NCBI RefSeq assembly: GCF_016587415.1
Contig: NZ_BNJI01000001.1
Location: 2,147,501 to 2,211,500, forward strand
Source: Ktedonobacter sp. SOSP1-85
Lineage (GTDB): Bacteria; Chloroflexota; Ktedonobacteria; Ktedonobacterales; Ktedonobacteraceae
Reading direction: 5' to 3'
Length of the DNA stretch: 64,000 nt
The notes under the pieces were generated by a model. The model was not told the origin of the DNA, made no database searches, and was given only the letters and a program-made list of their open reading frames with translations. The stretch's first letter is position 1. Every line of letters begins with the position of its first letter. Made by a program: the position numbers and the translations under genes. This document shows, one piece after another, positions 20,809-29,977 of this stretch.

Positions 20809-21483
20809 ATGCATAGCATACAACAGGAAGAGACCCTACACGATACCACAACCAATGCAGTCCTTCTGCGTTATCTACTTTATCTTCCCGATAACTACGA
20901 AATGTTAGCGGGGACGCGCTGGCCGCTCGTGCTCTTTTTGCATGGTGCGGGTGAGCGCGGGGACAATCTGGATCTGCTCAAAAAGTATGGTCCGCCCAGG
21001 CAGGTTGAAGAAGGAGAACGCTTCCCTTTCATTCTGATCGCGCCTCAATGTCCAGACAACACCTCCTGGTCCGCGAAACAGGAAGACTTGATAGCCCTGC
21101 TGGATGAGGTAACCCAGACCTACTCGGTCGATACTAGTCGCGTCTACGCGACGGGCGTCAGCATGGGAGGGTATGGTACCTGGGCGTTGGTGACGGCCCA
21201 CCCCGAGCGCTTCGCGGCTGCCGCCCCTATCTGTGGCGGAGGTGATCCATCTACGGTAGCTAACATGCGCGATGTACCGGTCTGGGCCTTCCATGGCGCC
21301 AAAGACACGGTCGTCCCTCTCAGGGCAAGTCAGAACATGGTCAACGCACTTGAGCAAGCAGGCGGAAAAGCCAAGCTGACCATCTATCCCGAGGCTGGAC
21401 ATGATAGCTGGACGCCGGTCTATGCTGATCCAGAACTCTATTCCTGGCTTCTTGAGCACAGCAAAGTAGCTGAAACACGCTAA
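20809..21483 (+). CDS. Alpha/beta hydrolase (phospholipase/carboxylesterase, LpqC-like)
   Basis: A soluble serine esterase of about 224 residues. The oxyanion region is LFLHGAGERGDN, the nucleophile elbow GVSMGGYG, the acid lies in FHGAKDTVVP and the histidine in EAGHDSW, so the catalytic triad is complete. The closest groups are prolyl-oligopeptidase-like phospholipase/carboxylesterases and the PHB depolymerase-like LpqC family. No signal peptide is visible, so it is probably cytoplasmic. The ATG at 20809 has GGAGA at 8-bp spacing; an ATG at 20794 is the alternative. It is 36 bp upstream of the SDR gene on the same strand, so they are likely an operon. Confidence 0.85.
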   Translation: MHSIQQEETLHDTTTNAVLLRYLLYLPDNYEMLAGTRWPLVLFLHGAGERGDNLDLLKKYGPPRQVEEGERFPFILIAPQCPDNTSWSAKQEDLIALLDEVTQTYSVDTSRVYATGVSMGGYGTWALVTAHPERFAAAAPICGGGDPSTVANMRDVPVWAFHGAKDTVVPLRASQNMVNALEQAGGKAKLTIYPEAGHDSWTPVYADPELYSWLLEHSKVAETR

Positions 21484-21519
21484 AATTTTTTATTATCCAA
21501 GGAAGGAAAGAGAGCAACA

Positions 21520-22290
21520 ATGCAGATTGCCAACAAAGGAGTTATCGTCACTGGCGGAGCCTCGGGTCTGGGGGCCGCCTGCGTACGCCTGCTCGCGGGC
21601 GAGGGCGCTAAAGTGACGATCCTTGACTTCAACGCCGAAACAGGCCAGGCACTAGCGAGCGAGCTAGGAAGCACGGTCATATTTAGCCAAACCGATGTCA
21701 CGAATGAAGAGCAGGTACAGGCCGCGATCAAGGCCGCGCAAGCTCACAGTGGCGAGATCAATATCGCCATCAACTGCGCAGGTATCGGCATCGCGGAAAA
21801 GATCCTGAGCAAACGCGGCATTCACTCGCTCGCCAACTTCAGCAAGGTCATATCTGTCAACCTCATCGGCACCTTTAACGTCATCCGCCTCGCGGCTGCA
21901 GCCATGGCTGAGAACCAGCCCGTGGGAGACGACGGTGAGCGCGGAGTGATTATCAATACCGCCTCAGTCGCAGCCTTCGAGGGTCAGATTGGCCAGGCCG
22001 CCTACTCGGCCTCCAAAGGCGGGATCGTGGGCATGACCCTGCCTATTGCACGCGAGTTGTCCAGCCTGGGCATTCGCGTCATGACCATCGCTCCCGGCAT
22101 CTTTGATACCCCACTCATGGCGGGCCTTCCCGAAGCGGCCCGCATCTCGCTTGGCCAACAGGTCCCCTTCCCCTCACGCCTGGGCCGCCCCGACGAGTAC
22201 GCCGCCCTCGCCAAACACATCATCGAGAACACCATGCTAAACGGCGAAGTTATTCGCCTGGATGGTAGCATTCGCATGAGTCCTCGCTAA
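21520..22290 (+). CDS. SDR-family 3-hydroxyacyl-CoA dehydrogenase (type II-like)
   Basis: A classical short-chain dehydrogenase/reductase of 256 residues. The NAD-binding motif is TGGASGLG (11-18), NCAGIG closes the cofactor site, and the catalytic Ser, Tyr and Lys are in [21 protein letters not shown]. The aspartate after beta-2 (ILDFNAE) predicts NAD(H) preference. The long loop [19 protein letters not shown] and the [10 protein letters not shown] segment match HSD17B10-type 3-hydroxyacyl-CoA dehydrogenases of fatty-acid or branched-chain oxidation. A strong GGAAGGAAAGAG precedes the ATG. It is likely co-transcribed with the esterase gene. Confidence 0.88.
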   Translation: MQIANKGVIVTGGASGLGAACVRLLAGEGAKVTILDFNAETGQALASELGSTVIFSQTDVTNEEQVQAAIKAAQAHSGEINIAINCAGIGIAEKILSKRGIHSLANFSKVISVNLIGTFNVIRLAAAAMAENQPVGDDGERGVIINTASVAAFEGQIGQAAYSASKGGIVGMTLPIARELSSLGIRVMTIAPGIFDTPLMAGLPEAARISLGQQVPFPSRLGRPDEYAALAKHIIENTMLNGEVIRLDGSIRMSPR

Positions 22291-22303
22291 AAGCGCCTAT
22301 AGC

Positions 22304-22357
22304 GAGAAGCCCGACCCTGTGATTGCGGCATGCCGCAATCACAGGGTCGGGCTTCTC
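22304..22357. terminator. Perfect 54-bp palindrome between convergent genes
   Basis: Two 27-bp arms meet with no loop at GCGGCA/TGCCGC, 13 bp after the SDR stop and 9 bp before the stop of the convergent PATAN gene. It probably terminates both transcripts. Confidence 0.8.
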
Positions 22358-22366
22358 ACATGCCCA

Positions 22367-22971
22367 TCATCTTACTACACGAATGATCGTCAGTTCTTCC
22401 AGTGTCTGTAAAATCTGGCTCATTTCTTCAGGTGTACAGTTTATAGACCTGATTAACTCTCCAACTGCCTGGCGACCATCGATTGCTAAGATGACCTGGC
22501 GATATAAGCGTGGAAGTCCCGCCTTCTCGATAATTCCAATCGCCTTCATAACTGACATCGTCGCTCTAGGAACTGCTGTCAGCGGAAACGCGTTATTGCC
22601 AGATGCGGCGGCAGGCTCCCCCCCAACTGAGGCGCTGATTGCCTCAGCTGAGGTATCACAGGTGAAGTCTCACGCTGGCTCGGAATGGGACCTGTCTGTT
22701 GCAGTGGTCCCGTAGTCAGATGGGGAATAAAAACAAATACGCACTTCCCCCAGCCTATCATTATATTGAGCGCATCCGGCCCCATATATGATCCCACCTG
22801 GGCGAAAACAATTTGTCCATTGGTAAACCCAATGCTCCCTATCTCGGCATTTATTCCTTCTCCACGCCCCACTCGCAACTCTCCGGTCCTACCTTCTACC
22901 TGAATAATCTGTATAATCCTGGAAAGGTTATCAGTTATTCTTCCTTGTTGTTGCGTCACATCTTTCTCCAC
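22367..22971 (-). CDS. DUF4388 (PATAN) domain protein with C-terminal winged-helix-like region, apparent frameshift
   Basis: Two ORFs, 22579-22971 (130 residues) and 22367-22558 (63 residues), are out of phase but read as one protein when one G is added to the G7 run (C7 on the plus strand, 22618-22624). The first part is a DUF4388/PATAN domain (GRTGELRVGRG, GSIGFTNGQIVFAQVG); the second (LPRLYRQVILAIDGRQAVGELIRSI) is the small helical module that often follows PATAN in Chloroflexota and myxobacteria. PATAN proteins are signalling adaptors linked to response regulators and chemoreceptors. It follows the chemoreceptor gene by 38 bp, so they share a transcript. Either a real break or an assembly error. 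Confidence 0.75.
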
Positions 22972-23009
22972 ATATTCCCTCTTTACTCAAATGCTGAAAG
23001 AGACGCTCA

Positions 23010-25007
23010 CTAAAAGCTACGTTGGGGAAATGCCTGTTGTGCCACAATATGTTCACGATTGGTTTGCGCAAAGATGTCCTGATCATCACGCAGCTTAAAG
23101 ACCTCAGCGGAGACCAGGAGCTGCTCTGCCAGTTGGGCAACGCGTTCCATGCGTTTAGCCTCCTCACGGATACTCTGACTACTCTGTAGTGTCGATGAGG
23201 AAACACCCCGCATGACCTGTGCGACGCTACTGGAGGTTTGTAATTGTTGCTGTGCTGCCTGATTGATCATCTCTATTTCACGAGATTGATATTCAATAGC
23301 GGAAACGATGGCCTCAAAGGCCGCACCAGCCTCTCTTGACAACTGAGCCCCCGTCGCAGCCTCGGTTTCGGTATCTTGTATAGAGAGGGTTACTGACTCG
23401 ATGTCTTCAAGGAGCTGTTTCACAATGCGCTCAATTTTATTGGTCTGCGTCTTCGCGACCTCAGCCGAACGACGAATATCATCTGCCACTGCTCGGAAGG
23501 CTTTGCCATTTTCTCCAGCCAGCGCTGCCTGGATCGAGGCATCCAACGCCAAGCGGTTTGTTTGGTGAGCAATGCCTGAAATGATTTTCACAATGTCACT
23601 GATCTCTTGCGAATGCTCCGCTAATTGCTGCACCTTGGTAGCACTCAAATGCACATCATTATTGATATGCCCCATCCCTTCGACAGTGCGCAATACAGCA
23701 TTACGACCAGATTGTGTCGTCTGGTATACCCTACCACCCACTTGTGAGAGCACCTGAACACGCTGAGCGACCACACGGCTTGTATTGGCCATCTCGCTGA
23801 TATTTGTGGTCGCTGAGGAGATTTGCGCAATTTGTTCGTCCGCACTGTCTACAAGCTGCGCCATATCATCGTATGTCTGCAGAGTTGCGCGCTCAACCTC
23901 ATTCGCCAGGGTCTTGAAGTTAATGACGAGAACACCCAGTTCGCTGACCATATAGTTGAAGAAGGAGGCCAATACACCCAGGCTGTCTGAGGACACCGTC
24001 GCCTGCACGCGCAAGTCTCCCTGGCCCGCGCCACTGACCTCTCCAATCAGGCGCTCAACCTGCATCTGGAGCGTTGTATGGCGCATCTCTGCTTCTCTAA
24101 TAAGCTGAACAATACTATTCAGCATATTATTCATCGAGAGTGCGACCATTTGGATCTCATCTCGCCCTTCCACATGCACACGCTGACTTGTATCACCCTG
24201 CGCGATTTTGGTAGTCAGAGTAGCAAGCTGACGCAGGGGACGTGAAATAGTCGCGTTGACAAGGGCGGCTGTAAAGCCAATAACGGCAATAATGAGCAGA
24301 ATAGCCAGGACTGTCGCGATCTGGACAGGCATAATTTCTGAATTATTCAGAGCAGTCACCGCCTGTCCCACAGTTGTCGCCGCACCTACGACTGTCTGCC
24401 AACTCTGCTGCAACGTTTGAAATTTAAGGTTGGCCTGAAAGAGGGTTGCGTAAGCTGGTTGATACTGTAGGTCTGGGTTATGTAGTTGCGTTAAAACCTG
24501 GTCCTGTAACTGCTTATATGCATTCCACTGCGTCTTTGTGACATTATCAAGAGCCGCCTGCTGACCTGTGATCAGAGGAGCATTTGCGTCATCGCTGGCA
24601 AGAATATTATGAACGACACTCATATTGGGAGAAGACGCGATTTTATAGGTTGTATTATAGTTTTGTAACGTCTGATTGAAGTCGGTCTCACGAGCCACAA
24701 TATCCTTCTCAATCAGAGCGCCTGAGGCTGCCAAAGATGGATCTCCTTGCAGAAGATCGTTGTTGCTGGCAAAAATCTGCGCGAAACGCGCCTGTAGTAA
24801 GGCATTCATGCGCTGTAGATTAATTTGTTGAGTGGTCGCAATCTGCTGCGCCTCAAAGCTTGTCTTTACCGCTTGAGCATGGGTCTGCTCCGCCTGTAAA
24901 TAAAAAGAACCCAGCAGAACCATAGACAGTACAGCAATTACAGCCATGACTGTAAACAGGATAAAGAGTCGCGGGAAGATGCGTAGATTGCGTATAAATG
25001 TAAACAT
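23010..25007 (-). CDS. Methyl-accepting chemotaxis protein
   Basis: A 665-residue chemoreceptor. Membrane helix 1 (about 14-35) and helix 2 (about 229-252) bracket a mostly helical extracytoplasmic sensor domain. A HAMP domain follows (about 253-305), then a second HAMP-like helical segment and a long coiled-coil signalling domain. The hairpin tip reads GIAHQTNRLALDASIQAALAGE (split here as GIAHQTNRLAL + DASIQAALAGE), which departs from the canonical form at several CheA/CheW contact positions. The ATG at 25007 has AGAGAGG upstream; the ORF's first ATG at 25034 does not. It lies between a binding-protein gene and a PATAN gene, suggesting a ligand-sensing module; no cheA or cheW is present. 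Confidence 0.9.
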   Translation of the reverse strand: MFTFIRNLRIFPRLFILFTVMAVIAVLSMVLLGSFYLQAEQTHAQAVKTSFEAQQIATTQQINLQRMNALLQARFAQIFASNNDLLQGDPSLAASGALIEKDIVARETDFNQTLQNYNTTYKIASSPNMSVVHNILASDDANAPLITGQQAALDNVTKTQWNAYKQLQDQVLTQLHNPDLQYQPAYATLFQANLKFQTLQQSWQTVVGAATTVGQAVTALNNSEIMPVQIATVLAILLIIAVIGFTAALVNATISRPLRQLATLTTKIAQGDTSQRVHVEGRDEIQMVALSMNNMLNSIVQLIREAEMRHTTLQMQVERLIGEVSGAGQGDLRVQATVSSDSLGVLASFFNYMVSELGVLVINFKTLANEVERATLQTYDDMAQLVDSADEQIAQISSATTNISEMANTSRVVAQRVQVLSQVGGRVYQTTQSGRNAVLRTVEGMGHINNDVHLSATKVQQLAEHSQEISDIVKIISGIAHQTNRLALDASIQAALAGENGKAFRAVADDIRRSAEVAKTQTNKIERIVKQLLEDIESVTLSIQDTETEAATGAQLSREAGAAFEAIVSAIEYQSREIEMINQAAQQQLQTSSSVAQVMRGVSSSTLQSSQSIREEAKRMERVAQLAEQLLVSAEVFKLRDDQDIFAQTNREHIVAQQAFPQRSF

Positions 25008-25063
25008 TCCAGTGTTAATCCTCTCTGGCTGCATCCAATGATGAAACTTTCACACGAACAGTC

Positions 25064-26314
25064 TTAGGACCAGGTGCTCTTGGGATACTCTGGATTCGCT
25101 TGCGCGTTGGTGAAAGGATATACCGGAACAAATTGTCCTTGCAGCCACTGGAACAAGGTGGGAATACCAATTTTATTGCCCCCATCTGGGTCAAATTGGA
25201 GCGGTCCCTGTAAGCTATTGAATACATTCGTGTGCAGCGCCTTGATAAGGGTAGCATTGTCAAGGCTATGCGTTTGCGTCACGGCTTGCTCCAACAACTG
25301 TCCCGCGGAGTAAGCTTCCGAAGTTGTTGTGCTAATATCCTCTGGGGAGCCACCATATTTGGCAAGATATGCCTGCACAAACTGGGTATTCTGATAGGTT
25401 GCCGCGTGAGCATACCACCCGCTATTTGGGGCAAACACGCCCTCAGCCGTGCTAGCGCCAAGAGCATTGAGGAATTGCGAGCCTTCTTCTGGACCCGATG
25501 TCGAGACAATCGCTTTAGGATTATAGTGCTCTGCCTTAAACTCCTTGATAAAGCTGAGGCAATCCTCAAGGCCGCTGGTGCCAAGGACAACTACATCAGC
25601 CTTTGATTGCGCAATCTGCTTTGCCATCTGTGGAATATTGGCATTTGTTTCATAGGGAACCTTTGAATACACCGTCTTCAGGGTACCCTCCGGTGGCTCT
25701 AAAATACTCGCTGATGCACTCACCTGAGGCGTCGTAAACGGGCTACTTACCGATACATAGGCAGCAGTCTGCGGACGCATACTCTGAGGCAAGGATAAAA
25801 TATAGTAAGAAAAAGCCTGCAGGTTCTGCCAAGAAGGGAGAGTAACAACAAAGATATTGTCGAAATGCAGGTTGAAAATGCTTGGAGCATTTCCCGTAGG
25901 CGCAAACATGGCAGCGTGATGCTGGTGCGCTACACTGGCAGCTGGCTTAGTCAGCAAACTGGAATATGGACCAAAGAGCAGGTCTACATGATCTTTGTCA
26001 ATCAATGTTTGATAATTGGCTGTAACACGTTTAGGATCACTTCCATCATCCAGGCCAATAAGCGTTACCGGGCGACCAAGCAAGCCACCCCTCTGGTTCA
26101 CACCCTCTGCCCAGAGGACAAGTCCCTGCTGAAGCGCCTTGCCATCATTGGCAAACTGACCTGTCAGTGATGTAGAATACCCGATTTTTATTGGAGTTTG
26201 ATCTGTAAAAGTAGTAGTGGATTGTGAGCAGGCACTCAAACTAGCGAGGAGCATTAAAGCCACAAGCATGCTGGTTAGCGCCTTTTTCATATATTTGCAA
26301 GGACGTGTAAACAC
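25064..26314 (-). CDS. ABC-type branched-chain amino acid/amide-like binding lipoprotein (Peripla_BP_6)
   Basis: An extracytoplasmic solute-binding protein of the Leu/Ile/Val type. A GTG start at 26314 has an ideal AGGAGG at 6-bp spacing; the ATG at 26290 is an alternative. The signal peptide ends in a lipobox LSAC with the lipidated cysteine at residue 29. The mature part starts IKIGYSTSLTGQFANDGK and contains GVNQRGGLLGRPV and LIDKDHVDLLFGPYSS, typical of the family. No permease or ATPase genes are nearby; the next gene, 56 bp downstream, is a chemoreceptor. This suggests a role in presenting ligand to the receptor rather than in transport. Confidence 0.88.
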   Translation of the reverse strand: MFTRPCKYMKKALTSMLVALMLLASLSACSQSTTTFTDQTPIKIGYSTSLTGQFANDGKALQQGLVLWAEGVNQRGGLLGRPVTLIGLDDGSDPKRVTANYQTLIDKDHVDLLFGPYSSLLTKPAASVAHQHHAAMFAPTGNAPSIFNLHFDNIFVVTLPSWQNLQAFSYYILSLPQSMRPQTAAYVSVSSPFTTPQVSASASILEPPEGTLKTVYSKVPYETNANIPQMAKQIAQSKADVVVLGTSGLEDCLSFIKEFKAEHYNPKAIVSTSGPEEGSQFLNALGASTAEGVFAPNSGWYAHAATYQNTQFVQAYLAKYGGSPEDISTTTSEAYSAGQLLEQAVTQTHSLDNATLIKALHTNVFNSLQGPLQFDPDGGNKIGIPTLFQWLQGQFVPVYPFTNAQANPEYPKSTWS

Positions 26315-26375
26315 ACTATTCCTCCTAAAAATGAGTGCAAAAAATAAAATATGCGTCAAAATTTACTTTAATTTC

Positions 26376-26416
26376 CAAGAAAGCATGCTATGTATTAAAC
26401 ACAGCATGCTTTCTTG
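26376..26416 (-). terminator. Hairpin terminator after the NMT1-type binding-protein gene
   Basis: A 14-bp stem (26376-26389 with 26403-26416) and a 13-nt loop, 15 bp past the stop codon at 26431. It is shorter and has a larger loop than the long-hairpin family. Confidence 0.65.
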
Positions 26417-26430
26417 AAAGAGGGTGCAGT

Positions 26431-27513
26431 CTAATGCGATTGCTGCATTGCCTGTACGAAGGCCTTAATCCAGTACTGATCGTTGTAGACAGAAGATCCG
26501 GATGGCACCGCTAACTGAGCGCTTTTCACGGTTGTGTTAAAACCACCAGACTCCTGGCGCAGGTCGATGGTATTCATCAAACCAGGGATGTTTACCAACT
26601 CGGCAGAATTCTCACCAGTGGCAGGATTTTGGACGGCATCGTTGTAGACATCCGTTGCAATCTGGGTTGAAATGCTATACGAGCTGGCAATATCGGCAAT
26701 GACAGTGGCCTTGTTCGCAGGATTTGCCGCAAACTGGCGACCAAGGATCATGCCAGTGAGGAAGTTTGTGACAACACTGGAGTTCGCCTGGGCATAGCTC
26801 TGAGTGACCGCAACAACCGGACCCTGATAAGTCCGGACATACGTAGAGAGAGGGGCTAGATCGGCGAGATTGGCATCATAATGAGATTGCTCTGAAAAGG
26901 GGGCCCCCAAGATGGTGGCGTAGACAGGAGCACCATTAAAGGTGCCCGCTTTCAACGCCTGGTAGCGCTGCAATGAGCCACCGATGACCTGCAACGAGTA
27001 GTCGCCATTCTGCAGGCTTAAACCATTAGCAGAGAGAATCTTCTCCAGGGCAAACACATACCCACTTGTAGGCGCATCGACCGCAATGGTCTTGCCCTTC
27101 AGGTCGGCGATACTATGAATGCCGTTCGCAGTATTGACGATCAGGTCCAATCCTTCTCCCTGATCAATACCTGCGACAGCCTGAGCAGAAACATTGTTAT
27201 TCACATACTGATTCACCACGTTATCAGCAGTTGTTGAAATAATATCGTACTGACCAGCTAAGAAGCTATTCCACTGCTGCGTGGAGTTAGTGACCTGATT
27301 ATAGGTAACACAAATACCTTCCTGCGCAAAGAATCCGTGCGCTTGCGCCTCGATATACGAAACACTGCGGCTGAATCCTCCATATTGGATACAAGTGTTT
27401 GTATCAGCGTGTGCATGACTAACGGTATTAAATGTAATCAGCCCTCCTGCAATGACAGCACATATAAGCACTGTCCAAATAATACGGAAAGGTTTCATTA
27501 GGAAAGATTTCAT
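26431..27513 (-). CDS. NMT1/THI5-like ABC substrate-binding protein (SsuA/TauA type)
   Basis: A secreted periplasmic-binding-protein fold of about 360 residues. After a hydrophobic signal segment ending near HAHA, the mature protein shows the family pattern SVSYIEAQAHGFFAQEGICV, then QYDIISTTADN, LKGKTIAVDAPTSGY and ALKAGTFNGAPVY. Relatives bind sulfonates, nitrate or thiamine precursors. There is no lipobox, so it may be released or retained by the uncleaved helix. No transporter partner genes are adjacent. The start is uncertain (ATG 27513 or 27498). Its base composition is AT-richer than most of the window, like the gaps beside it. Confidence 0.82.
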   Translation of the reverse strand: MKSFLMKPFRIIWTVLICAVIAGGLITFNTVSHAHADTNTCIQYGGFSRSVSYIEAQAHGFFAQEGICVTYNQVTNSTQQWNSFLAGQYDIISTTADNVVNQYVNNNVSAQAVAGIDQGEGLDLIVNTANGIHSIADLKGKTIAVDAPTSGYVFALEKILSANGLSLQNGDYSLQVIGGSLQRYQALKAGTFNGAPVYATILGAPFSEQSHYDANLADLAPLSTYVRTYQGPVVAVTQSYAQANSSVVTNFLTGMILGRQFAANPANKATVIADIASSYSISTQIATDVYNDAVQNPATGENSAELVNIPGLMNTIDLRQESGGFNTTVKSAQLAVPSGSSVYNDQYWIKAFVQAMQQSH

Positions 27514-27850
27514 TAAGGTATTCTGGCCTTTCTTTGTCTCCACCCAAAAAAATACATAAGAAAAACAGAACCAATTGTACAAGATCCCGCCTTACCGCTA
27601 TCTATTTAAAAATTATTACAGCAAGTATATCGGTAAATGTACGAATTAATATTAATTCAACAAGCGGCGTTTAATCAATATAATAGCTGTAAAGGCTTAT
27701 TGATTAGGACGATTAGGCTATCTCTTTTATGTATCTTATAAGTACATAATTCCAATATATTCATATACGCTTTTTTATAAACTTTCACATGGCAAAACGT
27801 TTCTTATTGCTTCAAGATAACTAATTGCTCATACTCATTGTTTTCGGATT
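27514..27850. other. AT-rich upstream region, no gene seen
   Basis: About 340 bp of strongly AT-rich DNA upstream of the NMT1-type gene. It probably contains that gene's promoter, but no single -35/-10 pair stands out. No credible ORF or RNA gene. Confidence 0.5.
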
Positions 27851-27910
27851 CAGGGTTAGGAAGGTGGTACGGCTCGGCAACTGCCGAGCCGTACCACCTT
27901 CCTAACCCTG
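27851..27910. terminator. Long hairpin, 29-bp perfect stem
   Basis: Arms 27851-27879 and 27882-27910 with a 2-nt AC gap; tip GGCA-AC-TGCC. It begins 12 bp beyond the stop of the minus-strand protease gene. Confidence 0.8.
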
Positions 27911-27921
27911 GGCAAACGCCA

Positions 27922-29640
27922 TCACGCCTCGGCAGGAGCAAGAGACGCAGGGCTTTTCGCCTGGCGTTGGGCAAAGGCATCCGCGTGGACCAGGCGCTGC
28001 TGCGTGGTAGGATGCGTTGAGGTTAATCGTTGGAGTCGGGAATTACTGATTGGCCAGACACGATAGTGGGCCAGGCGCTGCTTCGAACGTTTAAAGGCCT
28101 CTACATTCTGCGTTGTCTGCAAAGCATATTCGTCTGACCGATATTCCTGGCGTCGCCGTAGCCAACGATGCAGCAGAAAGAAGCCAACACCAATACTATA
28201 ACAGAGTCCCACTTTCGCAATACTTTGCCCATCAAATTGCAAGAAGAAAAGGTACAGGCGCGTGGTTGTGGAAAACATGGCGAACAGTATCTGCTGGCAA
28301 GCGAGCAAGGTGAGGCCGCTAAAAAGCGTTCTCCAACCCACACGCCGCAGAATGTCCTGGTGAACCAGGTGTCCCAGTTCATGCGCCAGGATCACCTCCT
28401 GCTCATCGAGAGGAAACTTTTGATAAAATGTGTCGGTAAGGACGATACGCTTTTGCAGGCCCCATTGGACCAGGTGCGCATTGGCGGCCAGGGTTGTGCT
28501 CCCTGGTTTGGCATCTTTCGTCTCTTTCACATAAAAGCCTGCGACGCGCGTTCCCGTGCGCCTGAGCAACGCCGACAGCCGCTCGTTCAAAGGCCCCTCT
28601 GGAACCGGAACTAATCTGGTAAAGAGAGTAATAGGAAATCGCGACAGAACATAGACCCGCACCAGGAAAAAGAGCGCGAAATAGAGCGTACTCATCAGCC
28701 ACCAGGTGGATGGGAACAGGATAAAGAGCGCGTAGACCACCTCAAATGAAAGCAGAAACTGCGCCAACTGGAAAATATGACTTAGGCTATACGCCATCAA
28801 CCAGCGCAGCGTGGAGGAGAGAAGCGAGCGCGATGTCTTCTTGCGTACCAACCGAGGCAGCACAGTAGCATAGACCCAGTGCAATGGCAGACACAATAGA
28901 TACCAGAGACCGTAGCCAAGCATGACAATTCCCAGAGCAAGCCAGGGAAACCACTCGGGGCGGGGCTGGGCAAGGAGAAATGGCTCAGAGGTAAAGAGCG
29001 CCAGCAGCACATATCCAATGGAGTCTATGTATGAATCGACAAAGACCAGGAGCAGCACAAAAACAAGAATGACCCAGCCCAACCAGGCAAAAGGGATGTA
29101 ATACCGCCGGGCCAGGTTGAGCCTGCGCATACGACGCCTGGAAGCTTCATCAGGCTTCGCGGGCGGCACTTCCTGCTCCTCCAGTCTGAGGGAGGCCAGG
29201 TCAGCAGCGGAGAGCCCTAACAGCTTCAGCATGTTCTCAAGTGTCAGTCCTGCCTCCTGGAGCATCTTCACCCCCTGGCTCTGCTCCTCATACCAGAGTG
29301 CTAGCAGGAAATGCTCTGGATTGATGACGACGCCAAGCGCCGTATCCTTCAAACGTACTGTTCGCCCTACAACGATCCGGCTACGCTCGGACAACCCAAT
29401 TTTCCCCTCCGTTGGCACCCCCTCTTCCTGGGTCAAGCGGGCATACAGATTAGCATAGAGGCTGGCGGGTTCAAGCGTCAAATGACTCAAAATCTCAGCC
29501 GCGCGCCCTTCGCGCTCACTCAGCAGACCAAGCCAGAAATGATCTGGCTCCAACTCAATGGCGCCCAGCGCTCGCGCCTCTTTTTCAGCGCGATTGATGA
29601 GAGCCTTTGCCGCATCCGCAAACTGATTAAGAGCACTCAT
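27922..29640 (-). CDS. Fusion of Clp N-terminal domain with membrane M48 metalloprotease
   Basis: A 572-residue protein with two parts. Residues 1-150 form a ClpA/ClpB-type double N-domain (FADAAKALINRAEKEARAL, INPEHFLLALWYEE), normally the substrate or adaptor docking module of Clp ATPases. After several membrane helices (about 183-335) comes an M48 (HtpX/Ste24-like) zinc protease: AHELGHLVHQD with zinc ligands H420 and H424, and the third ligand E504 in YRSDEYALQ. Two more helices separate these motifs. The N-domain probably delivers misfolded or tagged substrates to a membrane protease. The gene is monocistronic. Confidence 0.88.
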   Translation of the reverse strand: MSALNQFADAAKALINRAEKEARALGAIELEPDHFWLGLLSEREGRAAEILSHLTLEPASLYANLYARLTQEEGVPTEGKIGLSERSRIVVGRTVRLKDTALGVVINPEHFLLALWYEEQSQGVKMLQEAGLTLENMLKLLGLSAADLASLRLEEQEVPPAKPDEASRRRMRRLNLARRYYIPFAWLGWVILVFVLLLVFVDSYIDSIGYVLLALFTSEPFLLAQPRPEWFPWLALGIVMLGYGLWYLLCLPLHWVYATVLPRLVRKKTSRSLLSSTLRWLMAYSLSHIFQLAQFLLSFEVVYALFILFPSTWWLMSTLYFALFFLVRVYVLSRFPITLFTRLVPVPEGPLNERLSALLRRTGTRVAGFYVKETKDAKPGSTTLAANAHLVQWGLQKRIVLTDTFYQKFPLDEQEVILAHELGHLVHQDILRRVGWRTLFSGLTLLACQQILFAMFSTTTRLYLFFLQFDGQSIAKVGLCYSIGVGFFLLHRWLRRRQEYRSDEYALQTTQNVEAFKRSKQRLAHYRVWPISNSRLQRLTSTHPTTQQRLVHADAFAQRQAKSPASLAPAEA

Positions 29641-29690
29641 GCTTACCTCAAAGCCATTCCGCTTTTTGCCTTCAAAGGCGCCACATACTA

Positions 29691-29771
29691 CTTATCCGAA
29701 AACCCCGAGCGCGAAGCGCTAGACACGCCAGTGAAGGCTTGTCCCCGAATGGGGATGGGTTTCGGAATAAG
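29691..29771. repeat. Imperfect inverted repeat with degenerate family motifs
   Basis: CTTATCCGAAAACCCC (29691-29706) faces GGGTTTCGGAATAAG (29757-29771), with AGCGC-GAA-GCGCT and CCCCGAATGGGG between. It resembles a decayed copy of the long-hairpin family and sits upstream of the protease gene, close to the tnpB remnant. It could instead be a transposon end. Confidence 0.3.
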
Positions 29772-29807
29772 ATCATAGTGGTTTACATCTTCTTCTATAG
29801 AAGAAGA

Positions 29808-29977
29808 TTATAAATGAAGTGTCAGAGACAAACTATGAACCAGTACACACTCATTGGTGCATCCCATAATCGCTGCTCCGATTAATGTAGGAAAACGTAT
29901 GCAAGCATCGCCTTCCAGATCTTTCGTTGTTGCTGCTTCACTCGTAGGTGCCTCAAGACCGGTTGGTCTTTTTGGTC
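29808..29977 (-). other. 3' flank of tnpB; candidate omegaRNA/element end
   Basis: The DNA past the reconstructed tnpB stop contains stems such as AAGACCAACCGGTCTT. In IS200/IS605-type elements this position encodes the guide (omega) RNA and the right end. The open frame continuing here belongs to the shifted tnpB reading and is not considered coding. Confidence 0.3.
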
